Part shown: one piece after another, positions 17,520 through 25,875 of the stretch
Numbering within the stretch: position 1 is the stretch's first letter
Layout of the letters: every line of letters begins with the position of its first letter
Assembly: GCF_018343535.1 (NCBI RefSeq)
Contig: NZ_JAGYPF010000001.1
Coordinates: 1,054,001 to 1,118,000 of the forward strand
Origin: Neobacillus rhizophilus
GTDB taxonomy: Bacteria; Bacillota; Bacilli; Bacillales; Cytobacillaceae
DNA: 64,000 bases
Direction of reading: 5' to 3'
Program-made: the position numbers and the translations under genes
The notes under the pieces: model-generated
The model's input: only the letters and a program-made list of their open reading frames with translations
Database searches by the model: none
Told to the model about the DNA's origin: nothing

Positions 17520-18317
17520 CTATGAATACCATGGATGGTCATCATTGATTAAGATTGGTTCAATTTTTTTTGCAAGGCCTGTTTTTTGATCCAGGACCAT
17601 ATGCACTGCGCTTAATTGATTTCTTCCGCCTGTTGTGACTTCAAATCGTACAGGCAGGCTTGTAAGAAACCGTTTCAAGACCGCTTCCCTTTCCACGCCA
17701 AGAATACCGTCATACGGGCCCGTCATGCCCACATCAGTTAAATAAGCCGTTCCCCCTGGAAGAATGCGGTTATCGGCTGTTTGGACATGTGTGTGGGTCC
17801 CTACAACAGCCGATACCCTTCCGTCTAAATACCAGCCCATGGCCTGCTTTTCACTCGTCACTTCAGCGTGGAAGTCAACGAAGATGAATGGCGTGCGTGT
17901 CCGCGCCAATGCAACGAGCTCATCGGCCTTTTGAAACGGGCAATCAATAGGATTCATGAATGTCCTTCCCTGTAAATTAATGACTGCCACTTCAAAGCTG
18001 TTTATTTTTAGAAAAATAATTCCTTTACCAGGCGTGTTCTTCGGAAAATTGGCCGGTCGGACTAAATATTTGGCCTGATCGATAAATTCAAATATTTCGC
18101 GATTATCCCAGGCATGATTGCCTAATGTTACAGCCTGTGCACCCTGCTCTAAAAATTGCCGGTATATTTTTTCCGTAATTCCCTTACCGCCTGCGGCATT
18201 TTCACCATTAATAATCGTTATTTGCGGACGATATTTTTCTTTTAATCTTGGCAGATATTCTTTTACCATATCCCTGCCTGGAGAACCGACGACATCGCCG
18301 ATAAAAAGTATGTTCAT
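17520..18317 (-). CDS. ymdB: YmdB, 2',3'-cyclic-nucleotide phosphodiesterase (metallophosphoesterase)
   Basis: 265 residues of the TIGR00282 metallophosphoesterase family. Metal-ligand motifs visible: FIGDVVG at 5-11, INGENAAGG near 36-44, LGNHAWDN near 65-72, VDFHAEVTSEK near 147-157, VGTHTHVQTAD near 173-183. YmdB hydrolyses cyclic nucleotides and is needed for the switch between motility and biofilm in Bacillus. Directly downstream of rny, as in B. subtilis, but a terminator-like stem separates them. Confidence 0.96.
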   Translation of the reverse strand: MNILFIGDVVGSPGRDMVKEYLPRLKEKYRPQITIINGENAAGGKGITEKIYRQFLEQGAQAVTLGNHAWDNREIFEFIDQAKYLVRPANFPKNTPGKGIIFLKINSFEVAVINLQGRTFMNPIDCPFQKADELVALARTRTPFIFVDFHAEVTSEKQAMGWYLDGRVSAVVGTHTHVQTADNRILPGGTAYLTDVGMTGPYDGILGVEREAVLKRFLTSLPVRFEVTTGGRNQLSAVHMVLDQKTGLAKKIEPILINDDHPWYS

Positions 18318-18377
18318 GTTTTTGCCCTTTCGTAAATAAAATGTGTTAATTAGAAGTTTAGCATATTTTTTTATGCA

Positions 18378-18413
18378 AAAAAATAAAGCGATGCAAAAGC
18401 ACCGCTTTATTTC
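18378..18413 (-). terminator. rny terminator
   Basis: AAATAAAGCG-TGC arms pair around AAAA (with one mismatch), overlap the rny stop codon, and are followed by seven T residues on the minus strand. Confidence 0.75.
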
Positions 18414-19966
18414 GCGTATTCAACAGCCCGAGTTTCACGGATAACTGTTACTTTAATATGACCTGGATAGTCAAGCTCTTCCTCAATTCGCTTCCGGATA
18501 TCCCGTGCCAGGCGGTGTGCAGCCAAATCATCAATTGCTTCCGGTCTGACCATAATCCGAACCTCACGGCCTGCTTGGATAGCGAAGGATTTCTCAACAC
18601 CCTCATAGGATTCAGAAATCTCCTCTAGCTTTTCAAGGCGGCGGATGTAGTTTTCAAGAGTTTCACTTCGTGCACCTGGTCTTGCTGCTGACAAGGCATC
18701 AGCTGCTGCAACAAGGACCGCAATAATCGATGTTGGTGCGGTATCTCCGTGGTGTGAAGCGATACTGTTGATGACTACCGGATGTTCCTTGTATTTGGTC
18801 GCAAGCTCAACACCTATTTCGACATGGCTTCCTTCCACTTCATGGTCAATTGCTTTCCCGATATCGTGGAGAAGTCCGGCACGTCTTGCCAGTGTTTCAT
18901 CCTGTCCAAGCTCTGCGGCTAATAATCCCGAAAGCTGTGCTACTTCCATTGAGTGTTTTAACACGTTTTGACCGTAGCTTGTACGGAACTTCAGGCGGCC
19001 AAGGATTTTGATCAGGTCTGGATGGAGTCCATGAACGCCGACTTCAAAGGTGGTCTGTTCGCCAACTTCACGGATATACTCATCCACTTCGCGGCGTGAT
19101 TTCTCAACCATTTCCTCAATCCGGGCTGGATGGATGCGTCCGTCTTGAACAAGCTTTTCAAGCGCCAAGCGAGCGGTTTCCCGACGAATAGGATCAAAGC
19201 CTGATAGAATGACAGCTTCAGGAGTATCATCAATGATTAAATCAATACCTGTTAACGTTTCAAGCGTACGAATGTTTCGTCCTTCACGTCCAATGATACG
19301 GCCCTTCATTTCGTCGTTTGGAAGGTTTACGACTGAGACAGTTGTTTCTGCTACATGGTCAGCTGCGCAACGCTGGATAGCCAAGGAAAGTATTTCTTTC
19401 GCTTTCTTATCAGCTTCCTCTTTTGCACGATTTTCGCTTTCCTTAATCATCATCGCGGTTTCATAAGCGAGTTCATTCTCAGTCCGATCTATAATGATCG
19501 ACTTCGCTTCCTCACGAGTTAAGCCCGAAATTCGTTCGAGTTCTAATTGTTGTGTACGTACCAACTCGTCCACTTTGCTTTCCATCTCTTCAATATGCTG
19601 TTGTCTTTGATTTAGAGAATCATCCTTCTTTTCTAGAAGAACTTCACGCTTGTTTAACGTTTCATCCTTCCTGTCTAAATTCTCTTCTCTTTGCAGTAAA
19701 CGGTTTTCTTGTTTTTGCAGTTCATTTCTTCGTTCACGAACCTCACGTTCTGCTTCAGTACGAAGCTTGTGAATTTCATCCTTTGCCTCTAACAGGGCTT
19801 CTTTCTTTAAGGATTCAGCATCGCGTTTTGCATCCTCTAAGATTTGCTCTGCAGCATTATTAGCTCCTGCTATTTTTGCTTCAGCAATGGATCTACGAAT
19901 AAAATAGCCAACAACGGCACCGACGATAAGGCCAAGCAAAATGGAGATGATAGTAATTAAATCCAA
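18407..19966 (-). CDS. rny: Ribonuclease Y
   Basis: 519 residues, normal length. N-terminal membrane anchor (about 3-25), long charged coiled coil (about 30-200), KH domain ([17 protein letters not shown] near 215-235), and HD domain with the catalytic His-Asp in [18 protein letters not shown] (near 367). Membrane-bound endoribonuclease that initiates mRNA turnover and processing in Firmicutes, working with the RicAFT complex whose ricA subunit is also in this window. The start is a TTG 8 nt behind a strong AGGAGG site. Confidence 0.98.
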   Translation of the reverse strand: MDLITIISILLGLIVGAVVGYFIRRSIAEAKIAGANNAAEQILEDAKRDAESLKKEALLEAKDEIHKLRTEAEREVRERRNELQKQENRLLQREENLDRKDETLNKREVLLEKKDDSLNQRQQHIEEMESKVDELVRTQQLELERISGLTREEAKSIIIDRTENELAYETAMMIKESENRAKEEADKKAKEILSLAIQRCAADHVAETTVSVVNLPNDEMKGRIIGREGRNIRTLETLTGIDLIIDDTPEAVILSGFDPIRRETARLALEKLVQDGRIHPARIEEMVEKSRREVDEYIREVGEQTTFEVGVHGLHPDLIKILGRLKFRTSYGQNVLKHSMEVAQLSGLLAAELGQDETLARRAGLLHDIGKAIDHEVEGSHVEIGVELATKYKEHPVVINSIASHHGDTAPTSIIAVLVAAADALSAARPGARSETLENYIRRLEKLEEISESYEGVEKSFAIQAGREVRIMVRPEAIDDLAAHRLARDIRKRIEEELDYPGHIKVTVIRETRAVEYAK

Positions 19967-20105
19967 TCGTTACACCTCCTCTTGCTATGAACTTTTCTTA
20001 CATTTTTTTAAGTGTCGGCATGTACATTGTTTAGACTCAACATACAGCAAGCACTAAGGCTTTTTCGCAATGTAATATTTCCAAAAATGTAAAATATACA
20101 TGTTA

Positions 20106-20134
20106 ATTGTAAATGTGGTGCCAATCATTGTCAA
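20106..20134 (-). promoter_or_regulatory. Strong sigma-A promoter of rny
   Basis: Minus-strand TTGACA (20134-20129), 17-nt spacer, TACAAT (20111-20106). It implies a leader of about 130 nt before the rny TTG; nothing else in the 327-nt interval 19967-20293 except the recA terminator. Confidence 0.75.
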
Positions 20135-20252
20135 GGTTTAGTCCAATTGGCATTTTGAAATATTTCGAATTTAGTATGACGTGACTGGGAAATGGGCTGT
20201 TTTTACAGAAGTACTTTTATGTATATTACTGAATAAAAATGCAATTTGTTTC

Positions 20253-20289
20253 AAAAAGAGCAAAACCTTTGAGAAAGGCTTTGCTCTTT
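20253..20289 (-). terminator. recA terminator
   Basis: Minus-strand AAAGAGCAAAGCCTTT pairs with AAAGGTTTTGCTCTTT, followed by TTG AAACA-type T-rich sequence, four nt after the recA stop codon. Confidence 0.75.
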
Positions 20290-20293
20290 AAAA

Positions 20294-23106
20294 TTAATCT
20301 AGTAGCTCAATTTGATCATCGTCATCCGCTTCGGTGACAGTTTTTTCACCATCCAACCCGTAGTGTTCACGGATTTTTGTTTGGATATCAAGGCGGATAT
20401 CAGGGTTTTCCTTTAGGAACAGTTTTGCATTTTCCCGGCCCTGTCCGATTCTTTGATCGCTATAAGAATACCAGGAACCACTTTTTTGGACAATTTCTAG
20501 TTCCGAACCCATATCGACGATTTCGCCTTCTTTTGAGATGCCTTCTCCATACATAATATCGACTTCAGCTGTACGGAATGGAGGCGCAACTTTGTTCTTA
20601 ACAACCTTAATTTTTGTCTTGTTACCAACCATTTCAGCGCCTTGCTTAAGGGTTTCAGCACGGCGGACTTCAAGACGGATTGTCGAGTAGAACTTCAAAG
20701 CCCTACCACCAGGAGTTGTTTCTGGCATATTCTATAGATTTACCATTTCTATAGCACGGACTATCTCTTCATCTCTACTTAAATTAGAGAGCCTTGCACT
20801 TCCGGCAGCAGCCTATCCTCTGCCGTACCCTACTCAGTTAGCTATCTTAATAGCCCCTTTTGGTAGTCTCTACACCTTCCTCACACATATGTAAGGCTCG
20901 GCACGGTATTACCCATTTAGTGGCGGGCTTCACCGTTAGCGATGTTTCCATCACACCCCTAGGCAATTGGGTTCACAAGGTATTTTGCATGCTATCACTA
21001 GCAAGGGAAACCCAGTGTAAACTCCTTAATCTTTTAATAGATTAAGCAACTACGAGTTGATTTCCGAACATAACTCCGACTTTTTCACGGATTTGGTTGA
21101 TAAATACTGCAATTGTTTTTGATTTGTTGATTGCACCTGATAGTTTACGGAGAGCTTGAGACATCAAACGGGCTTGTAAACCTACGTGGGCGTCTCCCAT
21201 TTCACCTTCGATTTCTGCTTTTGGAACTAGGGCAGCTACTGAGTCGATTACGATGATATCAACTGCACCGCTTCGTACCAGTGCTTCAGCGATTTCAAGT
21301 GCTTGTTCACCAGTGTCTGGCTGGGATAATAATAGTTCATCAATGTTTACGCCTAATTTTTGGGCATAAGTAGGGTCCAAGGCATGCTCAGCGTCAATAA
21401 ACGCCGCTTGTCCGCCTTTTGCCTGCACTTCTGCGATTGCGTGAAGGGCTACGGTTGTTTTACCAGATGATTCGGGCAGTATTGTTATACACAAGGCTTT
21501 TTATCCTTGCTTCTGGAGGTCACCCTCATCATTACACGCTCTGGTTAGACATGTAACTACAGCTGGTCCATTCCAGCTCAGCTCAGCGTACATATTCTCC
21601 CTCAGCTCACTCTGTTAGGGAAGGGACACTCTTGCCGAGATTATATTCTACATATTTATGTAGGTTCACTCGGTACGCGTTACGGTGCTGAATGCTTTTT
21701 AATTCATCCAGTTACCTCGGAATTTTCTCATGACCTGAGATGTTTTCCGATTTTGCCCCTTTCAACCTATTGGTTTCCCAATAAGCGGGCGATTTTTCGT
21801 TTCACTTTTGGAAAATCAGTATTAACATCATATTCCCAGATTTCATAGACTTTATATCCTAATTCCTCGAAATACCGTTTTTTTATCAGATCTTTTTCAA
21901 TTGCAAGTTTCTGCATTTCATTAGGAATTGGATAAAGAATCGGATTTCCATGCCAATAATCCCCATTAGCCTCTATAACTATGGTACCAATTACAAAGTC
22001 TGCTTTAAAATTAAAATCAGAGCCTAAAAATACTTGTTTTAAATACTTTACACCAAGATCCTTTATAATCTTCTCTACTTTTTGTTCAAGGCTAGTATCT
22101 TGACCACTTTTGCGGGCAATTCCAAGTTTATTCAAACGATGTTTAATGGCTTTCGGACTTCTATCCAAAATAAATGCAATTTCCTCAATCGTTTTTCTTG
22201 AATATTGCATGAGAAGAGAATCTTCTTTTTCGGACCATTTCGATCCATTAGTTACTAAACCTAATTTAGAAGCTTTAATCATTACTGCTTTAACCGACCG
22301 CTTTAATTTTTGAGAAATTTCCTCATAAGTTAACATATCGATATTGGACACTAAAAACTCTATTTCTTCTTCAGTCCAATACTTATCAGGAGGATTCTCA
22401 ACGATGTGAAAATCATTCCTGTGTAGCCCCAACTTTAATCTTTTTTTTAGAATTGATGAAGGGCTTCTTTCTAAAATACAAGCGATGCTCTCATCACCCA
22501 TAGTCAAATAATTTTTAATTAAAAATACCTCTTCCTCATTTGACCAGAGTTTAGTTTTTGCAACATAACCTTTTGGATCATATTTACGATATATATTCCT
22601 AGCTTGTTCTCTTGTAATATGATACCTTTCAGCAATTTCCTGATAAGTTAATTTTGATGAAAGAATCTCTTTAATTGTCGATTGGTCAAGGCAAAGCTTC
22701 TCATTCTTATTTAACTTTAATTTGGCTCTTTTTCTTTCAATTGCATCCTTCGTTCTTGATAAATAGTTCCCAATCTCTTGGTCAGTCATAGTTAAGAAGT
22801 TATTAATCAGGAAATCAATCTCATCATCTGTCCATTTTCTTGAAATATGTGTCATGATTATTCTCCTTTATTAATTAATAGGAGAAAGCATTCCATCAGC
22901 TAACGATATCATTCACCATAAATTTCAATTATTCTTCCCCGTGGATATCCACCTACACCAAGTGCTACGTCAAGTGCTAGGGAGCCGCTTGGTACTGTGG
23001 AAATCCTTGTTTCCTGCTGCTCTCCCATTTTCATGATGGAACCTTTACCGAATTGTTTCTCTATTTGCTTTAGCGCCATTTCTAAGGCGGCCTTTCGGTC
23101 ACTCAC
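20294..23106 (-). CDS. recA: Recombinase A, split into three exons by two introns
   Basis: Exon 1 is 23106-22915 (64 codons, GTG start behind AAAGGAGG), exon 2 21476-21060 (139 codons), exon 3 20725-20294 (143 codons plus stop). Joined, they give 346 residues, matching Bacillus RecA (348 in B. subtilis) without gap or frameshift. Both junctions fall between codons: G64|P65 immediately before the Walker A loop (PESSGKTT, K70) and N|P in GVMFGN|PETTPGG, which is the loop L2 region that binds single-stranded DNA. RecA forms ATP-dependent filaments for homologous recombination and triggers LexA self-cleavage. Unspliced transcript would give only a 65-residue peptide, so RecA synthesis should depend on splicing. 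A LexA box and sigma-A promoter lie upstream. Confidence 0.95.
20726..21059 (-). ncRNA. Group I intron (recA intron 2, 334 nt, no ORF)
   Basis: Follows exon 2 ending in ...GGAAAT and ends in G before exon 3 CCAGAAAC, the U-before and G-at-end rule of group I introns. The internal guide CTGGGTTTCC (21015-21006) is complementary to the joined exons: GTTTCC pairs with GGAAAT (P1, with U.G at the splice site) and CTGG pairs with CCAG (P10). The P7 strands are visible as GTGTAGAGACTA (around 20862-20874) and GATAGTCC (20758-20765), as in phage and bacterial group IA-like introns. The long P1 loop holds two hairpins (CAAC/GTTG and CTTAATCT/AGATTAAG). No frame in it resembles a protein. Confidence 0.93.
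21767..22855 (-). CDS. Intron-encoded Vsr-like (EDxHD-type) homing endonuclease
   Basis: 362 residues. Five helix-turn-helix/SANT-like repeats lie at about 7-46, 58-92, 104-144, 160-201 and 207-246, each of the form W(T/S)xxE...L..NY..M..(D/E)EI...L.R(S/T)..A(I/V).KR..KLGL. The C-terminal nuclease (255-362) has E257, D286 in FKADFV, and E295-D299-H302 in [12 protein letters not shown], the layout of Vsr-fold EDxHD homing endonucleases such as I-Bth0305I, which is encoded in a recA intron of a Bacillus thuringiensis phage. Expected to cleave intronless recA near the Walker A codons and so spread the intron. The AGGAG ribosome binding site lies inside a hairpin. The ORF appears intact. Confidence 0.85.
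   Translation of the reverse strand: MTHISRKWTDDEIDFLINNFLTMTDQEIGNYLSRTKDAIERKRAKLKLNKNEKLCLDQSTIKEILSSKLTYQEIAERYHITREQARNIYRKYDPKGYVAKTKLWSNEEEVFLIKNYLTMGDESIACILERSPSSILKKRLKLGLHRNDFHIVENPPDKYWTEEEIEFLVSNIDMLTYEEISQKLKRSVKAVMIKASKLGLVTNGSKWSEKEDSLLMQYSRKTIEEIAFILDRSPKAIKHRLNKLGIARKSGQDTSLEQKVEKIIKDLGVKYLKQVFLGSDFNFKADFVIGTIVIEANGDYWHGNPILYPIPNEMQKLAIEKDLIKKRYFEELGYKVYEIWEYDVNTDFPKVKRKIARLLGNQ
22861..22886 (-). promoter_or_regulatory. Hairpin sequestering the endonuclease ribosome binding site
   Basis: TTCTCCT (22886-22880) pairs perfectly with AGGAGAA (22867-22861) around an AT-rich loop. The second arm contains the Shine-Dalgarno sequence of the intron ORF, whose ATG is 6 nt further on. 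Confidence 0.6.
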
Positions 23107-23174
23107 AAATAGTTCCTCCTTTTTATTTATAAATTTAAATTATTGCTGGAATCTATTAATTGAAACCTATTAAT

Positions 23175-23203
23175 AATATAACCTCTTTTGGGCAATTTGT
23201 CGA
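23175..23203 (-). promoter_or_regulatory. recA sigma-A promoter
   Basis: Minus-strand TCGACA (23203-23198), 17-nt spacer, TATATT (23180-23175), about 70 nt before the recA GTG. Confidence 0.7.
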
Positions 23204-23212
23204 GGAAAAACA

Positions 23213-23226
23213 CGAACATCTATTCG
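23213..23226 (-). promoter_or_regulatory. LexA (DinR) SOS box of recA
   Basis: CGAATAGATGTTCG on the minus strand matches the Bacillus SOS consensus CGAAC-N4-GTTCG with one mismatch, 10 nt upstream of the -35 box. LexA would repress recA until DNA damage. Confidence 0.8.
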
Positions 23227-23352
23227 ACCTATTTCTAAGTAATTTATGTAAGGAAAAATACAATTACACTTGAGAAAATTTATTTTTCATAATGGTTTAT
23301 GAATAAACAAAGGAAATTCACTAATTGTCAGAAAACTATAAAATGACTAGAG

Positions 23353-23840
23353 TTCACTCGTATTTTTACCAATGCAAGCCTTCAACCAGCTTACTAGGTA
23401 ATATTGCCTTTCTATTTTTACCACTGCCCCCTCACTCAGACCAAACGGGTAAAATAACCCCTCTATTTTTACCGTTGCCCATCTCCTTCAGGTCAAACGG
23501 GTAAAATAATCGCTCTATTTTTACCGTTGCCCATCTCCTTCACGTTCAACGGGTAAAATAACCCCTCTATTTTTACCGTTGCCTTTCTCCTTCACGTCAA
23601 ACGGGTAAAATAATCGCTTCATTTTTACCGTTGTCCATCTCCTTCACGTCAAACAGGTAAAATAATCGCTCTATTTTTACCGTTGCCCATCTCCTTCACG
23701 TTCAACGGGTAAAATAACCCCTCTATTTTTACCATTGCCCATCTCCCTCACGTCAAACGGGTAAAATAATCGCTCTATTTTTACCACTAGTTCCTCAACA
23801 GCACCTTTACGGGAAAAATACATCACTAATTTTTACCATT
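23353..23840. repeat. Array of about ten 52-bp tandem repeats upstream of recA
   Basis: The element ATTTTTACC recurs with right ends at 23370, 23422, 23473, 23525, 23577, 23629, 23681, 23733, 23785 and 23837: spacing 52 bp, once 51. The core unit reads ACCGTTGCCCATCTCCTTCA then CGTCAAACGGGTAAAATAAT then CGCTCTATTTTT. Each unit holds an inverted repeat (GGTAAAAT / ATTTTTACC). Two subtypes alternate in the middle (AATCGCTC versus AACCCCTC, GTCAAAC versus GTTCAAC). First and last units are degenerate. No coding frame. Confidence 0.9.
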
Positions 23841-23914
23841 TTTGCCTATCAAGCGCCTCTCAGGGAAATAAACCCTTCATGAAAACATTCTCCGCCCTTC
23901 ACAAACCTTCGAAA

Positions 23915-23957
23915 AACAAAAAAACCACAAAACACCTAAACGGTATCCTGTGGTTTA
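23915..23957 (-). terminator. cinA terminator
   Basis: Minus-strand AAACCACA and TGTGGTTT arms with a long loop, followed by seven T residues; overlaps the cinA stop codon. Confidence 0.6.
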
Positions 23958-25192
23958 GCTTTTAATAACTTTAATAGATAATAACACCCAAATTTAACAG
24001 CCCTCACCCTGTTTGCGGCCCTTCCACCGGCAAGAGTTAATTTTTCTACGACCGTCGGCTTACCAGCAACAGCCATCCCAATATAAACCGTCCCAACCGG
24101 TTTCCCTTCCAGTTCATCCGGTCCGGCCACACCGGTAAAGCTAATTCCGATATCAGTCCCAAAAATCCGAGCCGAATTTTCCGCCAGCTCACGGGCACAT
24201 TCTTCACTTACAGCCCCATGCTGATCAAGCGTTTCCTGCCTAACTCCGACAACATCCCGCTTAATTTCATTGGCATAACATACAACGCCGCCTTTGAATA
24301 CAGAGCTTGCTCCAGAAATCGAGGTAATCTCCTGCTGGAACAGCCCGCCTGTTAAACTCTCAGCTGCTGTAATGGTTAATTGCCGAGCCTTTAATACCTT
24401 AGTCAGTTCTTCTAACAACGAGGAGCCACCATATCCATAAATAAATTGTCCGACCCTCCCGCGAATCTCAGCCTCAACTTCATCCAGCATTGCCTCAGCA
24501 GCCGCAGTATCCAAGTGCTTTGCAGTCAAGCGCAACGTCACTTCCCCATCACCTGCAAGCGGCGCAATCGTCGGGTTGCTTTGAGCATCAATCAAATCGA
24601 TAATTTCTGTTTCCAGGGCCGCCTCGCCAATCCCAAAAAAGCGCAGCACTCGGGAAACAATTTGTTCCGTCGAGCCGGTTGCCGAAGCAAGCGCCTGTCT
24701 GCCATAGCGGGAAAACATCGGCTCCATTTCCTTTGGAGGTCCTGGCAGGAGCATATAAATATGACCGCCCGTTTTCATCACCATACCCGGAGCCATGCCA
24801 AAGTCATTCGGCAAAACTTCAGATCCCTTCAAAACCAATGCCTGTTTCCTGTTATTCTCCGTCATTACCCGGTTAGTTCGTTTGAAATAATCCTCAATCG
24901 ATTCTAATGCCGTTTCATCATGCGCAAGTTCTGTACCAATATGGCGGGCAATTGTTTCCTTCGTTAAATCATCCTTGGTCGGTCCCAGTCCGCCAGTAAA
25001 AATAATGATTTCCGAACGCTTCTCGGCTATGTCAATCGCTGCCTTCAGCCTGTCAGGGTTATCGCCAACCACCGTATGAAAATATACATCCACTCCGAGC
25101 TCAGCTAATTGCTGAGATAGAAATCGTGCATTCGTATTCACAATCTGCCCGAGTAAAAGCTCTGAGCCAACTGCAATAATCTCAGCATTCAC
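23936..25192 (-). CDS. cinA: CinA, competence/damage-inducible protein (nicotinamide-nucleotide amidase family)
   Basis: 418 residues from a GTG at 25192, preferred because GGAAGGGG lies 8 nt upstream; the longer frame would start with a TTG inside that site. N-terminal molybdopterin-binding-like domain ([34 protein letters not shown]) and C-terminal CinA domain ([43 protein letters not shown]) which deamidates NMN or cleaves ADP-ribose compounds. In Firmicutes cinA is upstream of recA and linked to competence; here the repeat array separates them. Confidence 0.95.
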   Translation of the reverse strand: MNAEIIAVGSELLLGQIVNTNARFLSQQLAELGVDVYFHTVVGDNPDRLKAAIDIAEKRSEIIIFTGGLGPTKDDLTKETIARHIGTELAHDETALESIEDYFKRTNRVMTENNRKQALVLKGSEVLPNDFGMAPGMVMKTGGHIYMLLPGPPKEMEPMFSRYGRQALASATGSTEQIVSRVLRFFGIGEAALETEIIDLIDAQSNPTIAPLAGDGEVTLRLTAKHLDTAAAEAMLDEVEAEIRGRVGQFIYGYGGSSLLEELTKVLKARQLTITAAESLTGGLFQQEITSISGASSVFKGGVVCYANEIKRDVVGVRQETLDQHGAVSEECARELAENSARIFGTDIGISFTGVAGPDELEGKPVGTVYIGMAVAGKPTVVEKLTLAGGRAANRVRAVKFGCYYLLKLLKAKPQDTV

Positions 25193-25218
25193 ATCTATCG
25201 CCCCTTCCAAATCAAAGT

Positions 25219-25797
25219 TTACTTCGAATTCTTCAGCACATGGCTATTTTTCGCAAAATAATCCCATCCTGACCAAATCGTGAAAAACATCGCGACCCAC
25301 AATGCCAGAATATCAAAGCGGAAAGGAAACAGCGCAAAAATAATGTTATGTAATAGTAAAGCGGAAATCGCAATAATTTGTGTCCAGGTTTTAATTTTTC
25401 CAAGCATATTGGCTGCGACAACCTCTCCTTCTCCTGCAAGCAGGAGGCGGAGACCTGTGACAGCAAATTCCCGGCTGATGATGATGATGACAATCCAGGA
25501 CGGGGCATATCCAAGTTCCACAAGAACAATCAAAGCAGCTGAAACAAGCAACTTATCGGCAAGCGGATCGAGAAATTTGCCCATGTTGGTTACAAGGTTA
25601 TACTTACGGGCATAATGGCCATCTACCCAGTCAGTCGTGGAGGCTAAAATAAAAATCAGCGCCCCGACAAAATGTGTAACAGGCATGTCCGCCCCAAGCA
25701 AGGACATTTGTCCCCAATCAAAAGGAACCAACATAATAATCATAAATATCGGGATTAAAAATATTCTTGAAACGGTAATTCTATTTGGTATATTCAT
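25219..25797 (-). CDS. pgsA: CDP-diacylglycerol-glycerol-3-phosphate 3-phosphatidyltransferase
   Basis: 192 residues from the ATG at 25797 behind TAGGAGG. Contains the complete CDP-alcohol phosphatidyltransferase motif D-x2-DG-x2-AR-x8-G-x3-D-x3-D as [12 protein letters not shown]...GKFLDPLAD (about residues 62-88), and about five membrane helices. Makes phosphatidylglycerophosphate, the committed step to phosphatidylglycerol. Order rodZ-pgsA-cinA is conserved in Bacillus. Confidence 0.97.
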   Translation of the reverse strand: MNIPNRITVSRIFLIPIFMIIMLVPFDWGQMSLLGADMPVTHFVGALIFILASTTDWVDGHYARKYNLVTNMGKFLDPLADKLLVSAALIVLVELGYAPSWIVIIIISREFAVTGLRLLLAGEGEVVAANMLGKIKTWTQIIAISALLLHNIIFALFPFRFDILALWVAMFFTIWSGWDYFAKNSHVLKNSK

Positions 25798-25875
25798 CAA
25801 AATTTCCTCCTAAAAAACCAGCGTGCTTTAAGTGCACTATAAAATACACGCCAAAAATAGCCATCGAAAGGATGA

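Larger units (their letters stand above)
21477..22914 (-). mobile_element. Mobile intron with endonuclease ORF (recA intron 1, 1438 nt)
   Basis: Bounded by exon 1 ending TATGGT and exon 2 starting CCCGAATCA; the intron ends in G. Removing it restores GPESSGKTT in frame. It carries a homing-endonuclease-type ORF starting 60 nt from the 5' end and a structured 290-nt tail (21477-21766) rich in inverted repeats, for example ACATAAATATGT and AAGCAAGG/CCTTGTGT. Boundary bases suit group I. Unlike intron 2, I could not place a convincing internal guide or P7, so the class is less certain and the core could be interrupted by the ORF within P1 or P2. Confidence 0.8.

Noticed and set aside
20860..21045. 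Plus-strand 61-codon frame inside recA intron 2
   Set aside because: It lies antisense within the structured intron core and encodes nothing recognisable.
20294..23106. recA as a pseudogene or assembly error
   Set aside because: All three exons are intact, join exactly between codons, lack frameshifts, and are separated by intron-like sequence with clear group I signals in one case.
23353..23840. CRISPR array
   Set aside because: Units are contiguous 52-bp tandem copies with no variable spacers and no cas genes nearby.
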